DNA of 64,000 nucleotides from Micropterus salmoides (taxonomy: Eukaryota; Chordata; Actinopteri; Centrarchiformes; Centrarchidae): positions 13,469,012 to 13,533,011 of the forward strand of contig NW_024040928.1 of assembly GCF_014851395.1 (NCBI RefSeq), written 5' to 3'. Below the pieces are notes generated by a model that had not been told where the DNA came from, did not search any database, and saw only the letters and a list, made by a program, of their open reading frames with translations. The translations under genes and the position numbers were made by a program. Below, piece by piece: positions 32,701 through 44,735 of the stretch (the first letter of the stretch is position 1; every line of letters starts with the position of its first letter).

Positions 32701-35700
32701 GTGTGAAACTTTACAGCTAGTTAAACTTTCCACTCATATAACTTGGTTGTAAAGTTCAGTTGAGGTGTTCAGGGTTTGTTACAGAAGTTGGACATTTTCT
32801 TTTTATAAAGAGTAAAATGGTTTCCATCTATTTTTGTGCAGATGTGCAAATTAACAGGCGCTATATCATCTTTATCACATGCACCCTGGCTCCAAACAAC
32901 CTAACTTGTTTTGCACCTGAGGTTGAGTTGTGGTACCTGCTTTGGCCTGACAAAAATGTAGTGCATTTTGTTATACACAGAAAGCACAGTGTCAGGGTTT
33001 GCACTCTCTCCTGAAAATCAAAATTAATGTAATGCCTTTAGAAGGATCTGCATTTGGAAATATGATTAGAACAGCGTATATGTACATCTGCACCATTTTG
33101 CACTCCACAGAATTACATGCAAATCACCAAAGCTGGAGTTGCAGTGTGCATGCAACAGGCGTGTGTATCTCTTTATTCTAGCCTCAGTATGAAGTCAAAG
33201 ATGAGAAGATATGATAAAATGCCCTTTGCTCTGTGTCCTCAGAGACATATGACTCAGAGACATATGAGGTTCTGGTGTGAGTGTATGTGCTTGCGCGTGC
33301 GTGTGAGCAGGTAATATGTCCCTCATTCCCCAGGCTTATTCCTGTCAGTCCCCCATTGAAGACTGTCTAACTGAAAAGGTCACTAGGCTTCCGCAACAGA
33401 CAGACAGATGGCGAGAGAGCTGAATATTTTAATAATGATTATTGGATCAAAAGAGACAGACAAGGAAGGGAATGACAGATTTGAACAAAAGTTGGCTGCA
33501 AAAAGCTGATATTAAAAATGGATTTAAAACATATATAATTTCATGATTGTTTCTGAATAATAGTTATTCAAGTTTGTTTGCCTGATCATGCCTTGACATA
33601 TGATTGTAGAAAAGCACTCTATTTAGAAGACACTTTGCTAAGTCCACTGCTAAGTCTGACATGTTTCTTTTGGATTCCCACCCAAACTGCCCTGCTCAGA
33701 CTGTCTACCGTATGCGTCACTCTCTCAGGCATGTAGCACCTGCCAAGCACAGCTGAAGGCAGGATGCCAGAGCCTCTGTCTCACTTCCTCCTGTTCCTAA
33801 GAGAGATTAGGTCAAGAGATTGAGCTGTCTGTCATACAGCAGACAAGGTACACAGACGGGGCAGCCAAGTCACAAGGCAGGGTGAAATAACACAGGGTCA
33901 GAAATGTGCAGAGGACCTGCGCTGTGCTGAAAACAAGCTATAATCTTATTCATTTTTATGGCTGCAGATTTAGTTTTCACCACGTAATTATTTAGAATGG
34001 TTTTGTTTGTCTGTTCTTTTTGGTGCAGTTAGAGTGTAAATGTCTGCAGTCTGAGTGAAGTCAGTCAGTTAGACGTGCTGTATGCTGTAATAAACACAGT
34101 GTAACTGCATGATGCATGAACAAAAGTATATGGCACACTGTCACACATACAGTGCATACCTCACATGCTGTACCTTTCGGGTCATGTGATTCACATAAAC
34201 CGTTTCTCCAAATATTCTTTAAGGACACTTAAGTCTCAGAAGTCATCATTTAAAGATATTGCAAGCTCTCTATTTATAACTATAATAATAAATATTCAAC
34301 ATGAACTTAATATAAATAACAAAGATGTTCAACTAATGTGTTTTGTATAGCACACTAGCATGAGGTCATTGTTCCCCATACGACGAACACCTCAAATGGT
34401 TGGATTGTCATGTGACCACAATGTATTTTTGAGATTCTGCTATGTTTTTTTGTGTGGTTCGGAACTCATGAAAGGAATAACAACCCATATGGATTACATG
34501 TTGGTGCAAAATTGTTCATGTACTTGTTGTCATGTAAGATGTAATTGATGGCTATGCAAAATACTGAATACACGGAATGTATGAAACCAGCAAATGTGCA
34601 CCCACACTGTACACTGTAGGCCATTGTTATAATAACTTTATTGTGATATTCTATTATATAACATGTTTCCCCCAGCCTGTCACATGGTTGATGAGTTCTC
34701 ACAGCTCCTGTTCTTCCTGTCCCTTCAGGCGATTGGCTCAGAATATCTAAAGAATAAATAGGTCACCTTGTTTAAAATTACAACCAAATACTTCAAATTC
34801 CTTGGCTATCTTTGCTAAGAAAACCACGTGAGGAAAACCATGCCATGCCAATACCTTAACAACCCGTTTTCTATGCGCACGCATACGTCACACATCAGAC
34901 CACATACCACATTCAGTCATGAGATGGTGATCATCAGGTGTGTGTGTGTCAGGTGAGTCAACCTGACATACACACCCACTTCTCTCACCTATCTGAGACA
35001 TCTCCCCACATCTGACAACCACGTGTTTTTATTTTCTCTTTTATCCCACTTGCACCAATGGTGAGATTGGTATTGAACAACACCCCCATGTAGGAGGGCG
35101 AAGCAGTCAAACAGGAGGTTGTCACAAGTGCATGTAAACTTCACATTGTAAACAGACTGAAATGCATACACATATGATTGTACTGTATTATGTTGCACAA
35201 TTAGAATTAATGATACTGTATTTGAATTAGAATTTTCTTGTCTTGTAAATGCCACTATATGCAGTACATTTACTTTTCGTGATGCTGTAACCAGTATATA
35301 TCTTAACAATCACATATTAAGTTGACAAAACAATCTCAACTCAAGGTCAACATGTACTGAAGCTTTTGACCGTATCCTAATCAGGAAATAAGCTGATTTT
35401 GAAAATGTTTTGATCATTTAATATTTTGTAAAGGGATAATTATTGTGGACCAAGAAGGAATCTTCAGATTTGGTTTGGTACTATACTGTATTCTCACTCT
35501 GCACTATTGCCAGTCTCCCCAGCCAGGCTTCAAAAAAATATTGCTGCTAATAAGACATCCACAGTTTCCTGAAACCTTCTTCTTCAGTAAGAACTGACTA
35601 GCTGTGAATTCCCTTCACAGAATGTAAACATTTTGGAGGTACGAGGTCCTCCTTAATCAATACATTCTTGCTCATATACGGTAAGTTGATATCACACCGT

Positions 35701-36328
35701 CAACCTTCAGTTAAAAATAAAGCTCCACTCTCACGTAGCTGACTTGGACATTTTCTATCACCTTGCTATCAGAGTGAGACCACTTTACAGAGTACTTTCA
35801 CATTACAGATTCCTGACAGTGGTCTACTGAAATTCTGTGAAATGGACACATTGTCTTCAAAATGATGTGGCCTGTCCATTAAGAAAAAAAGAGTTAATTG
35901 TGTCCTGAAGATATAAAGATGCCATGTTTAGGAGCAGGTAGTGTTTCTTTAACAGGTAGTGTTTCTATGTAATACATCATCTAAAACACTTTGGATTTCC
36001 ATTATCATTAAAGTGTACTGTACAAAACCTGACTTGGCTTATGTCTAGTGCTCTGAATTGGTTTGTAAAGTGTTGATTCAATCATATAGTCATTTTTGAG
36101 GTCATAGTTAGAGGTTCTGGGTTAGTTGTATGGGATTCCATTATACTGTCATGTGTTTTATTTTTTTGGTCTACCTCATTAATGTCGACCATTGACCCAC
36201 ATGTGATTTCCAATCTATGTTAAGTTTAAAAGTTGGGCAGGGCACAACCATCAGATTATGTTTTCACCCAACAAACAGAAAATGGAAATGGTGTAACAAT
36301 TGAAATGTTACATAAATACCAGGTAACA
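29783..36328. other. long non-coding stretch
   Basis: No recognisable gene, LINE, LTR or transposase on either strand. Short frames have no domain. A small GT/TA patch lies near 31305-31345. The sequence looks unique and could be intergenic or intronic. Confidence 0.4.
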
Positions 36329-36720
36329 AGGGTGGGACCAAGTCATTGTCACAAGTAAGTCTTGACACTCTCAACCCAAGTCAAGTCCAGCATTTGACAG
36401 GGCAATAGCTAAGTGTACATCAAATCAATGTAACAGTAACGTTGAACATTGAAATTATCATTTAATTTAACATCTTTTTATACAACTGATATCATCCCAC
36501 AGGCACCCACTCCTCTCTTTCCTTTCCGTCCCTGTCTCTCTATACATATAATCCAGAATTGTAAAATTCCAAGATTACCATAAATAATTAAACACATTTA
36601 GAAATAAGTGATACTTAGCTGAAAAAATTTGAACACTGAATTGCAAGTTTCTTAGCTTTGGGCTTAAGGAGGAGATCGAGTCTAAAGCTCAAGTCCACGT
36701 TCAGTGAAAATGCACTTGGT
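36329..36720 (+). repeat. fish interspersed repeat (AAGTCAAGTCC type)
   Basis: Opens GGGTGGGACCAAGTCATTG, with ACAAGTAAGTCTTGACACTC and CCCAAGTCAAGTCC, and closes with AAAGCTCAAGTCCACGTTCA. I associate these with a common percomorph non-autonomous element. The ends were not resolved. Confidence 0.5.
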
Positions 36721-38253
36721 GCTAAAGGACAAGACTGCTGTTATTGTTTATTTTTCTTGTCAACAAATCCAATTAAAAGATCAGAACCAATGATCATTTG
36801 GTCTGTTTCTCAAATGGAGCTCTATGCTTAAGATGAATTATTAGCCTTTAGCTACACAGGCAATACTTTTTACAGGATCAAATCATTGTTTTGATCTCTT
36901 TGTTGGATTTTCTTTGACAAGAACAATGTAGAATATCAGCTTTATCCTGAAAAAATAGAGTAAATATTTTTTGATCTGCTCATAAGCCATTTAATTTGTG
37001 GTTAGACTCTAAAAAGTACCAAAACTAAAACATTTATTTTGAATTGTCACGGCAAATGAAACATTATGTAAAATAAACCCTGAGTGAGGGAGTCTCACTT
37101 GCTGCGTGTTGCAGTTGCAGTTTTAGCTGACTGAGCACAGTGATGAGCGTCGGCCAGTGAGCCATTGTAATTGGTTCTCTCCTCTCCAGCTCTTTCCCTC
37201 TGTCTCCTTAGCTCAGCACTGCAGCGTTGTCAGTCCCAGTGGGAGTCGGTTCATGGCTGCACTCCCTCCCACGCACATCAACACACACACACCAACACAG
37301 TACTGTACCCTGGCAAACAAAAATACACACACCCTCACTCAAAGGCACCACAATCATTGGCATGTGAAGGTGCGTGTGAGCCCCATTAGATTCTCATAGC
37401 CCAACCCTGCTTTTGGAAACACCATCGTTACTAACTCTCACGCACACACTAACAGTAGGCACGTGACTATGTGTGTGCTGCTCATTAGGTGATGATAGAT
37501 TTAGTGTGCTTGACTTTAGGCCCTGGGAGAGCCTTGAGGTGAAGTATACCTAATAAGAGTGTGTGTTATAGACTCTGAAACACATATACACTCACACTCC
37601 CAAAATGGTTTTCATCACTCTATTCATTAGTCAAATGTGGGCGTCAAAGGGAATTAATGTTGTTTACTGCACCTGTCAGAAGTCTGCATTTACTTGCAGG
37701 TGGCACTCATTATCACTCATCCTGATACCATCACAGACACAGAAATTTTTCATCATCTCATACCTTGATCCTCAGTCATTCCAACACATTTCCTTCTTCT
37801 GATTATTCACGCAAAACAAATGCTGTCAGCTTGCATATATGCTAACGACCTCACACAATGCACACACACCTTTGCAGACACAGATATGCACACTCGGTTC
37901 TCACCCGGTGAATCATATTCACAGAAATTGGGAGCTTTGTGGCAACATGTGTGTGAGACAGGGTTACTATTTTCAGCATGGGAGAGAACTCACGACTGGC
38001 AGGGGTGTATGAAAGAAGCACTTTTCCCTATAGATGCTCTTTGCTGCAGCCTGTGGAAGCAGAGCAGGGATATGGTTAATTTATGAAAATGACTCGAGAG
38101 TCAAGATTAGCTTCTCTAAAGTGGAAGAAAGTGAGAAAAGACAGTGGATGTGAATATGTTTCAGAACATAACTTTTGCACAACACAGAGATGCATGCAGG
38201 CGGGTACACATGGTGGAGGAAATTCGGGGCATCGTTCCCAGTGATGAGCTCAC
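36721..38253. other. non-coding stretch
   Basis: No gene recognised. Short CA runs near 37278-37350. Confidence 0.4.
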
Positions 38254-38339
38254 CTCCGGGTGTCAGTGACCAGCCTGTCCCTGCCCAGGAAGATGTCACC
38301 CTTGGCGAGATCCCTGCCTTTTTGAGCAGAGAAGCAGAG
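38254..38339 (-). CDS. candidate internal coding exon (minus strand), unidentified
   Basis: On the minus strand an acceptor (CCGCTGTCCCCCTTAG, ending at 38340) and a donor (GTGAGC, starting at 38253) frame an 86-base GC-rich segment in AT-rich surroundings. One frame is open throughout and reads LCFSAQKGRDLAKGDIFLG then RDRLVTDTR, a protein-like composition. A second frame is also open, which weakens the case. No family was recognised, and no neighbouring minus-strand exons were found. It could be an isolated exon of an antisense gene, a retained fragment of a processed gene, or chance. Confidence 0.2.
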
Positions 38340-40439
38340 CTAAGGGGGACAGCGGAAATCAATTGTACTTGATGCAGTAGAGAGAGGTCAGAGGGCAAAG
38401 ACAAAAACAGTGAGTGAGGAAAGGAGAGGCTAGCAAGGACACATTCTCTCATCTGCAATGTTGATTAGCTCTTTCCTCGCAAATTAAACTTGTTGTGTCG
38501 ATGCGAATACTGTTAAACTGACTGGTGGAGATGTCTTTGCGCTATGTTTGCCTTGCAGAGCAGAGCAAGGATAAACAGGGGCATGATGGATTTCCATTGA
38601 TGAGCTTTCGCTGCCCTTTACACTGTGATTCATCTTTTGGCTTCATAGAAAAATCCACAGGAAAAAGTGGATGCAGAAAAGAAGACACATTTCTGTTTTC
38701 AGTTGTATTTTTAGGAGTTTTAAAGATTTAAGATAAGCAACCAAAATAATGCAATAGAAACACATTCTCTCACAGCGTTTGTTTAGATCGTCTGTGCTGT
38801 TTCTCAGATGCAGTTTCCTTTAGAGAGCGAATCAAGTCAAATTGAGTTGTGGTGTTTTTTCTCTCTAAAAAGACTGAAAAGGATTAGCAGAGTTTTTTAT
38901 TTATTTATGTATTTTTTACCAGGTCTTGTTCAGTATACGATCAAAACATGCCCAGTGGACCTCATTAGCAGTGAGAAAACAGAAGTGTATATTACCTCTG
39001 ACCATCAAAAGGGCTTTAATCAGCCTCACTTGGCCTTCTATTAAAAGTTCTTGGTTGGATATGTACTGTATGAATATGTACTGTAAATAATAAGCATGAA
39101 ATACATGTAAACACCAACCCCCACATATCATGTGGTTGTCATAGTTAGAGGCTTTTTTTGAGTTGGGGGTGGTTATATATGATACTTTACTGCTTCTAGC
39201 TCACTTTGAGTAAAATCCATAATTTATTGACTTTGTGATCATTTTGGCAATTCTCTGAACCATTTAAGAAACCTTGTTATTAATTATTTATTGGCTGCAT
39301 TTGAATCCACAAGAGCAGCAGAGAATCTGTGGGTCTCTTGGGAGATCATAGAATAATTTATGTGCTATAGAGCTATATATTTGAGCGAGAAATTGTTGCA
39401 GTTATGTAAGGGTGTTGCTACTGTCAGACTATATAATAGCACCCTGGAGCCCTTACAGCTCTTTGAGGAGATATTTTGGCAAACTAGGTTTTTGTCATCC
39501 TTTAATCTTGTGACTGTATTCAACAAAGAAAACCACTGATGCCTAAATGTTAAGAGTCAAAATAGGCTTTTTCTTCCTTTATTCTATTGCCTAGCTGCAG
39601 TGAGGCAAGTTTTAAAAATGCACTTAATATCTCAAACAAGTTTTTATATCTTTTGGGCTTTTTATGTAGCCTTGTATGTAAATCCATTGGAGGGCTCAAG
39701 TTAAAAACAACTTTTTGCTCAACGTCATTGATGAAACCAAGTGTGGTATATAAAGAATGTTTAAAAGAACATTTCTTAGGCAAACTAAATTTTAGGATTT
39801 GCTGGTAAAGCCAAAAACAAAGAGGTTTTCGGTAGTAGAATGCATGTTTGCTTCCCGGTAAATAGCAGGCCGCTCTCAGTTCTTATGCAGCTGAAAAGCT
39901 GATTTCACCAATCATTGTTCTGTGTTATTACCGCTGAGTCACTTTTGATCTGACTGATCCTGATTACAGTGAATACTGCACAGTCATTGCACCACATCTG
40001 TCTCAATATGAAGCTGAGGCAAACTGACTCGCTTGCGTAGTAAGTTTTATTTTCCACTGAATGTGTACCACATATGCCACCAAGTGTTATTAAGAAATAT
40101 CTTTTAATTTACACAGTGAGTGGGGATGAGGGTGTTTGTTGCCACTGAATTATCAGGTTCTTAATATTGACTTTCTAATTGGTTCTGTCTTGACCATTAC
40201 AGTAACGTTATTGTATAGGCTACTTATGCAAAATAAAACATTTCAGCAAATGTTTTTTATGCATTTCAGAAAAATTGCGCTTCTGCTTCTGCAAGTTACT
40301 AGTACTTATTATATGTTCAGTAATTAACATCTCCTTGTATAGAATTATTCCATAGAGCAAATAAGATCAAACTTGATTCTGAAAGGAAGCAGTACCTAAT
40401 TCTGCAGTGTTACCATGCTCATACCCTGTTGGATTACAT
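38340..40439. other. non-coding stretch
   Basis: AT-rich sequence with no recognisable gene. Confidence 0.4.
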
Positions 40440-40660
40440 TTAAAGGAATAGTTCAACATTTTGGGAAATAGGTTTGTTTGCTGTTTTGTCAAGAGTTAGA
40501 TGAGAAGTTCAGTACCACTCTAATCTGTAGATGGATTGTTTAACTTGACTGGTCGAGGCTGAAATTTTTTTGGGATAGGAGTCCATTTCACTTTTTAGCA
40601 CGGGATTGGGACGGGACAGGAAAAAAATTCATTGGGAACGGGTGAGGCAGAAATAATAGG
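40440..40660 (+). repeat. fish interspersed repeat fragments (TTAAAGGAATAGTTC type, then GGGATTGGGACGGG type)
   Basis: Starts TTAAAGGAATAGTTCAACAT and shares its first ~90 bases with 58998-59325. From about 40560 the text changes to TTTTTGGGATAGGAG and CACGGGATTGGGACGGGACA, typical of a different fish repeat. Two truncated copies are therefore adjacent. Confidence 0.6.
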
Positions 40661-41819
40661 TAAGTCTTATATAAATATAAATATGCAGTTCTAATATAAA
40701 TAAATCACCCTCTAGTTACAACGCCCTGTCAAGAAATGGTTCATAACAGTAACTTGTTTGTGTACAGATTAAAGCAAGAATATATAACTATAACAACAGA
40801 GGCTACAAATGACAATTATGGCATAATACTAAATGTTTTAATACTAACAGTTTTTTTGCATTTAGCCAAAATGTTAAGCTATTGCAAAGTGAAGAAAAGT
40901 AGTAAAGTCTGTGAGCTGACTCAGAATTGTCCATAATATGACGATATTTACCATCACCATATTTAACATTAGCCATCACCATCTACAGTATACCAGACCA
41001 AGTAGCAGCGAAACCCCTGAGTGCATAATGACATTTCCCTAAAAGTCAACAATTACATTGAAAATACTGATGCATCTAAACTAACTCAAATTGATAACAG
41101 GACCAATTTAGTGGCAGCATCACAACCATGTGGATTCAAAGAGTCTGCAGGTTTTTACTCCAACCAGTCATGATAAAAGCTGATCTCACTGACCCATGCC
41201 AAACACTCCAACATGAGCAGTTTGTTCTTGTGAAAGTAAAAAAAGGCCACACAAACAATACCTTGGATCTAGCCCCAATTAGAATTCGAGACACACTTTG
41301 ACATTAGCTGCTAGAAATGCCTCAGGTTGTTTGAGTTTGTTAGCTTACAGCAGGCAAAGGTCAAGTTTAAACTAATTTCCTCATCATGGGCAAAATCAAA
41401 TCAGTAAACATCAGCTTTTAATTGATACATGAAAAAGACATACAGGTTTAGTACAAGAAAGAATTTTTTTCAGTAGGCCAGATATCTAGTTGAATATGAA
41501 GACTACATGTAAAGGTTCTTTCTTTTTGCTTAATTATAATTTATAATTATTTCTTTGTAAGGCAATATAGCTGGCTAAGAACTAGAAACGTGGACGTTAT
41601 TTTTGTGCCAGATTTGCTGCACACCTAAAGTGCATTGATTCATTAAAGGAACATGATTTAGCTTTATCATTCATGGGTGTCACATCAGGAAATGAAACTA
41701 TCCCTCTGTTAGAGGTCCAGAGGCAAGGGCATACACAGAGATATGATACATGAAACCCTCACACGCTTACTGTGGTGGAGACATATTTTGGGTGTCACTG
41801 TCCTCTTTGCTCCTCACAA
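40661..41819. other. non-coding stretch upstream of the host gene
   Basis: AT-rich with no recognisable gene. Confidence 0.4.
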
Positions 41820-42060
41820 TTTCAGAGACAAGCAAAGGGAAAGAAATCACGGGAGAGATGCACTGTGAGGTGAGGAGGATTTGAAGGAGGGATACAGAGA
41901 GAGAGAGAGAAGGAGGCACCACCATCGACTGCAGCACAAAAAATGAGTGAGCGGAGGGTAAGGGGGAGGGCAGAGTGGTGATAAAGGACAGTGAGGGAGC
42001 TGGAGAGAGAGAGAGATGGAAGGAGATAGAAGGGGAGGCGGCATCTGCTCACTGCGGAGC
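41820..42060. promoter_or_regulatory. GA-rich tract, possible promoter region of the host gene
   Basis: Purine-rich sequence with GAGAGAGAGAGA runs (about 41897-41912 and 42004-42016) lies just upstream of the putative 5' UTR exon. GAGA-type tracts occur at vertebrate promoters, but no TATA box or initiator was recognised, so the assignment rests on position only. Confidence 0.25.
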
Positions 42061-42477
42061 CTTTCATTGATAAAGTAGCGCTTGTGTAAGCCAGAGGACT
42101 GCAGCTGGACACATCACACACGCCTCATGTACACACCTCCTGGGTGTTTGTTTACAGGCTCACACCACCACAGAATCAGTGCATCCACTCAAAGTGCACT
42201 CTAAACAAGTGCATCTCTGAGGACACACACTAATCCCACAGTGACATGCTCTTATTGAAAACGGACAGCAACATCATCAGCGGACTCTCCCTCCTCTTCT
42301 CTCCACCCTCTTTTGGGTATGTGGGCATAATTCAGTGACAAACAGGGAAGCGACACCTGAAACTGAGGAGCAGGAGCTGGTGCATCTGATCTGGGACCAG
42401 TTTTTGGAGGAGTCCTCGGATTTAAAAACAAAGGCTGTTAAAGCTGCAGGGGAATCAGCCAACGCAGCAGCATAAAG
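42061..42477 (+). other. possible 5' UTR exon of the host gene
   Basis: Less simple, GC-richer sequence that ends at a donor-like site (AAAG then GTACGG, donor at 42478-42479). The next acceptor-like site is at 43034-43035 (a CT-rich run, then CCCCCTTGTCAG). The transcription start is unknown and the left limit given is arbitrary. Confidence 0.25.
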
Positions 42478-42649
42478 GTACGGAAGGATGAATGCATGCC
42501 TGCATACAGTGCATGCGTTTATACACATACACACTTTGGAGGGATGTGTAAACACACATTTGGATACACTTATACATGCATGGGTCAACTTCCCCCACAC
42601 ACACACACACCTGACAGTTCACTGAGATTTTCTCCTCACAGCAACAGGA

Positions 42650-43035
42650 GCTGACACCTCTCTCCTCCTCTCCATCTTCTTGTGTGCATCTCTTTCTCTC
42701 TCTCCCTTTCTCTCTTACTTCTGCTCTATCTTTACCTCTATCCTGACACCTAGCTGTTGCAGTAATCTCATTCTCATTGCAGTGTTCCTTCTCTCTCTCC
42801 CTCACATTTTGGTCCATCTGCCTCCTCCACCTCTACCTCCTCTCCCTCTTACTCTCCTTCTCCCATCCTCTTTTTGCCACCCCCCACCACCCCCACCCCA
42901 ACCTCTCTCTCTCTCTCAACACAGAGGCGTGTCTCTCATTTGCTGTCCCGCAAAAGCCACAGCTCTCTCCTCATGTCTTAAACAACTCTCCCTCTCTCTC
43001 TCCCTCTCTCTCTCTCTCTCTCACCCCCTTGTCAG
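42650..43035. repeat. pyrimidine-rich tract with CT repeats
   Basis: About 385 bases dominated by C and T, with (CT)n runs at about 42904-42918 and 42993-43021. It ends in an acceptor-like CTTGTCAG, so it may be an extended polypyrimidine tract of a 5' UTR intron. Frames across it (Leu/Ser/Pro-rich) are composition artefacts. Confidence 0.6.
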
Positions 43036-43087
43036 CCTGTCCGTCATCCTGGGATCCTCGGAGGCAAGCGGAGTGCCGGTGTCGGCC

Positions 43088-43228
43088 ATGAAGCTGGTTA
43101 ACGGGGGAGGAGGAGGAGGAGGAGGAGGAGGAGGAGGCGGTGGAGGAGGTGCAGGAATGGCAGGAGGGGGTGAAAAGACCGCCTTTTCCTTTAAGAAGTG
43201 CTCCGCTTTCCAGTTTGTCAAGAGAAAG
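43088..43228 (+). CDS. host gene, first coding exon (polyglycine N-terminus)
   Basis: First coding exon of an unidentified gene. The ATG at 43088 sits in a good context (CGGCCATGA). The exon ends at 43228 before a consensus GTGAGT donor, giving 47 codons in phase 0. The peptide is MKLVN, 16 glycines encoded mainly by GGA repeats, then AGMAGGGEKTAFSFKKCSA and FQFVKRK, a basic segment at the splice junction. No signal peptide or membrane segment is visible. The frame stays open upstream through CT-rich sequence, but that part looks like UTR or intron. The junction joins to a Val-Arg-Arg-Trp start in the exon at 47637 or a Val-Arg-Lys-Trp start at 61115, both phase 0. I do not recognise the protein. 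Splice sites, frame and composition make an expressed gene likely. Confidence 0.68.
43100..43150. repeat. GGA trinucleotide repeat within the first coding exon
   Basis: A run of GGA codons, interrupted by GGC and GGT, encodes the 16-glycine tract. Such tracts commonly vary in length between individuals. Confidence 0.9.
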
Positions 43229-43402
43229 GTGAGTTTGGGATGAAACACACAGACACACATACACACACAAACACACACATTTTTGGATGGATGCATATGT
43301 GAGCGTGTGCCTACACATGCACCTACACAACCAAGGTGGGAGGTGTATTGGCTGAGAGAGGAGGTGTCACAGCCGGAGTGTTCCCTCTCTCCCTCTCCTT
43401 CT

Positions 43403-43444
43403 GTGTGTGTGTGTGTGTGTGTGTGTGCGTGCGCATGTGTGTGT
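43403..43444. repeat. GT microsatellite
   Basis: TGTG run with GCGTGCGCA interruptions. Confidence 0.9.
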
Positions 43445-43871
43445 GCCAGAGATGATGTCATTGTGAGAGCTAAGCCGCGCTAATCAGGTGCAAAGATTCG
43501 GCTCCCTGCGCATCTGTTTTTACTGCGTGTGTGAGTGTGTTTCTCTGTGCATTTTGTGTGTGCGCGCATGTGTGTGTGCTCCCAAACACTGTTGCATTAC
43601 AGAACCCACAAGTGTCTGTTGTCTGGAAATCATGACATCACTGAGCTGGCGAGGTCCTATAGTTTAGGATCTATACTCAGCATATCCTGCGTTATACTGC
43701 AGTGCTGTCACACGGCTCATTACCTTTGTAATGGTAATGGTTTTGCATTAAATGCTTTCCTTGGTTGTCGTGTTTGTGTAATGGCTGTTTGTGTGCTGAC
43801 TTTTCCAAAACAAAAGTACAATCCAGTGATTTAATGGACTACAAAACTGCACTTGGAGGATTTTGGCGCAG

Positions 43872-44511
43872 CTTTCTAATTAGGCCTGCTTTATGAAGAT
43901 TTTATAAGTTGTAACTAATGGCTTTAGTAATGGTCAATAAATCATTTGTTGTTGAATATAACTGGTGTGTCTCATTAACTAGCTCCTTTTAACTAGGAAT
44001 TCATAAACATTTACAACTGCAGGCAGGTTTTTTGGCCTTCAATCCCACTTTTACTAACTATATTCAAATTACAGTAATAATTACTTACCGCAATACACTG
44101 GCATTTATATGTCTCAGACCATTTGATTAAAGCGTTAAGACCAAATTATCAAACCGCTGACTTTGTGGACTATTAAAGTGGAACAACTCATTAACCCTTA
44201 TTGATGACTTACTCACTTTCTAAAAAGCCATCAAGGCTGCAGTTATACATTTTAGTAAGTCATTAATAAAGAGTCATGGGTTGCTAACTTTTAATGGACA
44301 CATCAGGATGAGAGAAAGAGCAAGCTAAAAGAAACAAATAAGGTTTGCTAGAGGAATATATGAACTAGGGATTTTTCACAGGCACCAAAAAGTTGTATTT
44401 ATTACAAGTCTTATTTCTGCACTATAAAGAATTAATAAATTGTTTATTAACAGTAATACAGCCATTAGTTGTAACTTGCTAAACCCTTACAACGTATGCT
44501 TCATTAGAAAG
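43872..44511. mobile_element. foldback/MITE element with long imperfect inverted repeats (640 bp)
   Basis: The left end CTTTCTAATTAGGCC... (from 43872) aligns for roughly 95 bases with the reverse complement of the right end (to 44511). Both carry CTTTCTAAT at the edge, then AAGTT, ACAACTAATGGCT-like and AATAAA blocks at the same offsets. The interior repeats CATTAATAAA- and ATAAAC-like motifs and encodes nothing. I could not assign it to a named family or confirm a target duplication. Confidence 0.7.
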
Positions 44512-44640
44512 TAGATTGTCCAATGCTTCAAATTATTGCATGCATTAGAAAAATAACAGACATGGAGCTAAAATATTAGTCAGTTAACAGCAAATGTATC
44601 AGCAACTGTTTTGATAACTGACGAATCATTTAGTGATTTT

Positions 44641-44735
44641 TGTCCATCCATCCTGCATACAGAGTCGCGGGGGCTGGAGCCAATTCCCAACCATCGGGCC
44701 AAAGGTGGGGTACACCCTGGACAGGTCGCCAGTAG
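44641..44735 (+). repeat. common fish interspersed repeat fragment
   Basis: CCATCCATCCTGCATACAGA, GTCGCGGGGGCTGGAGCCAA and GGGGTACACCCTGGACAGGT match the same ubiquitous repeat family as 24270-24480, covering an overlapping but longer 5' part. Confidence 0.65.

Noticed and set aside
5476..43228. Joining the candidate signal-peptide exon to the host gene at 43 kb
   Set aside because: The first ends in phase 1, whereas the 43-kb exon has its own well-placed ATG, and the upstream acceptor at 43035 would bring it in at a different phase.
43021..43461. Minus-strand proline-rich frame
   Set aside because: It is the antisense of the GGA/polyglycine repeat and GT runs, with no independent support.
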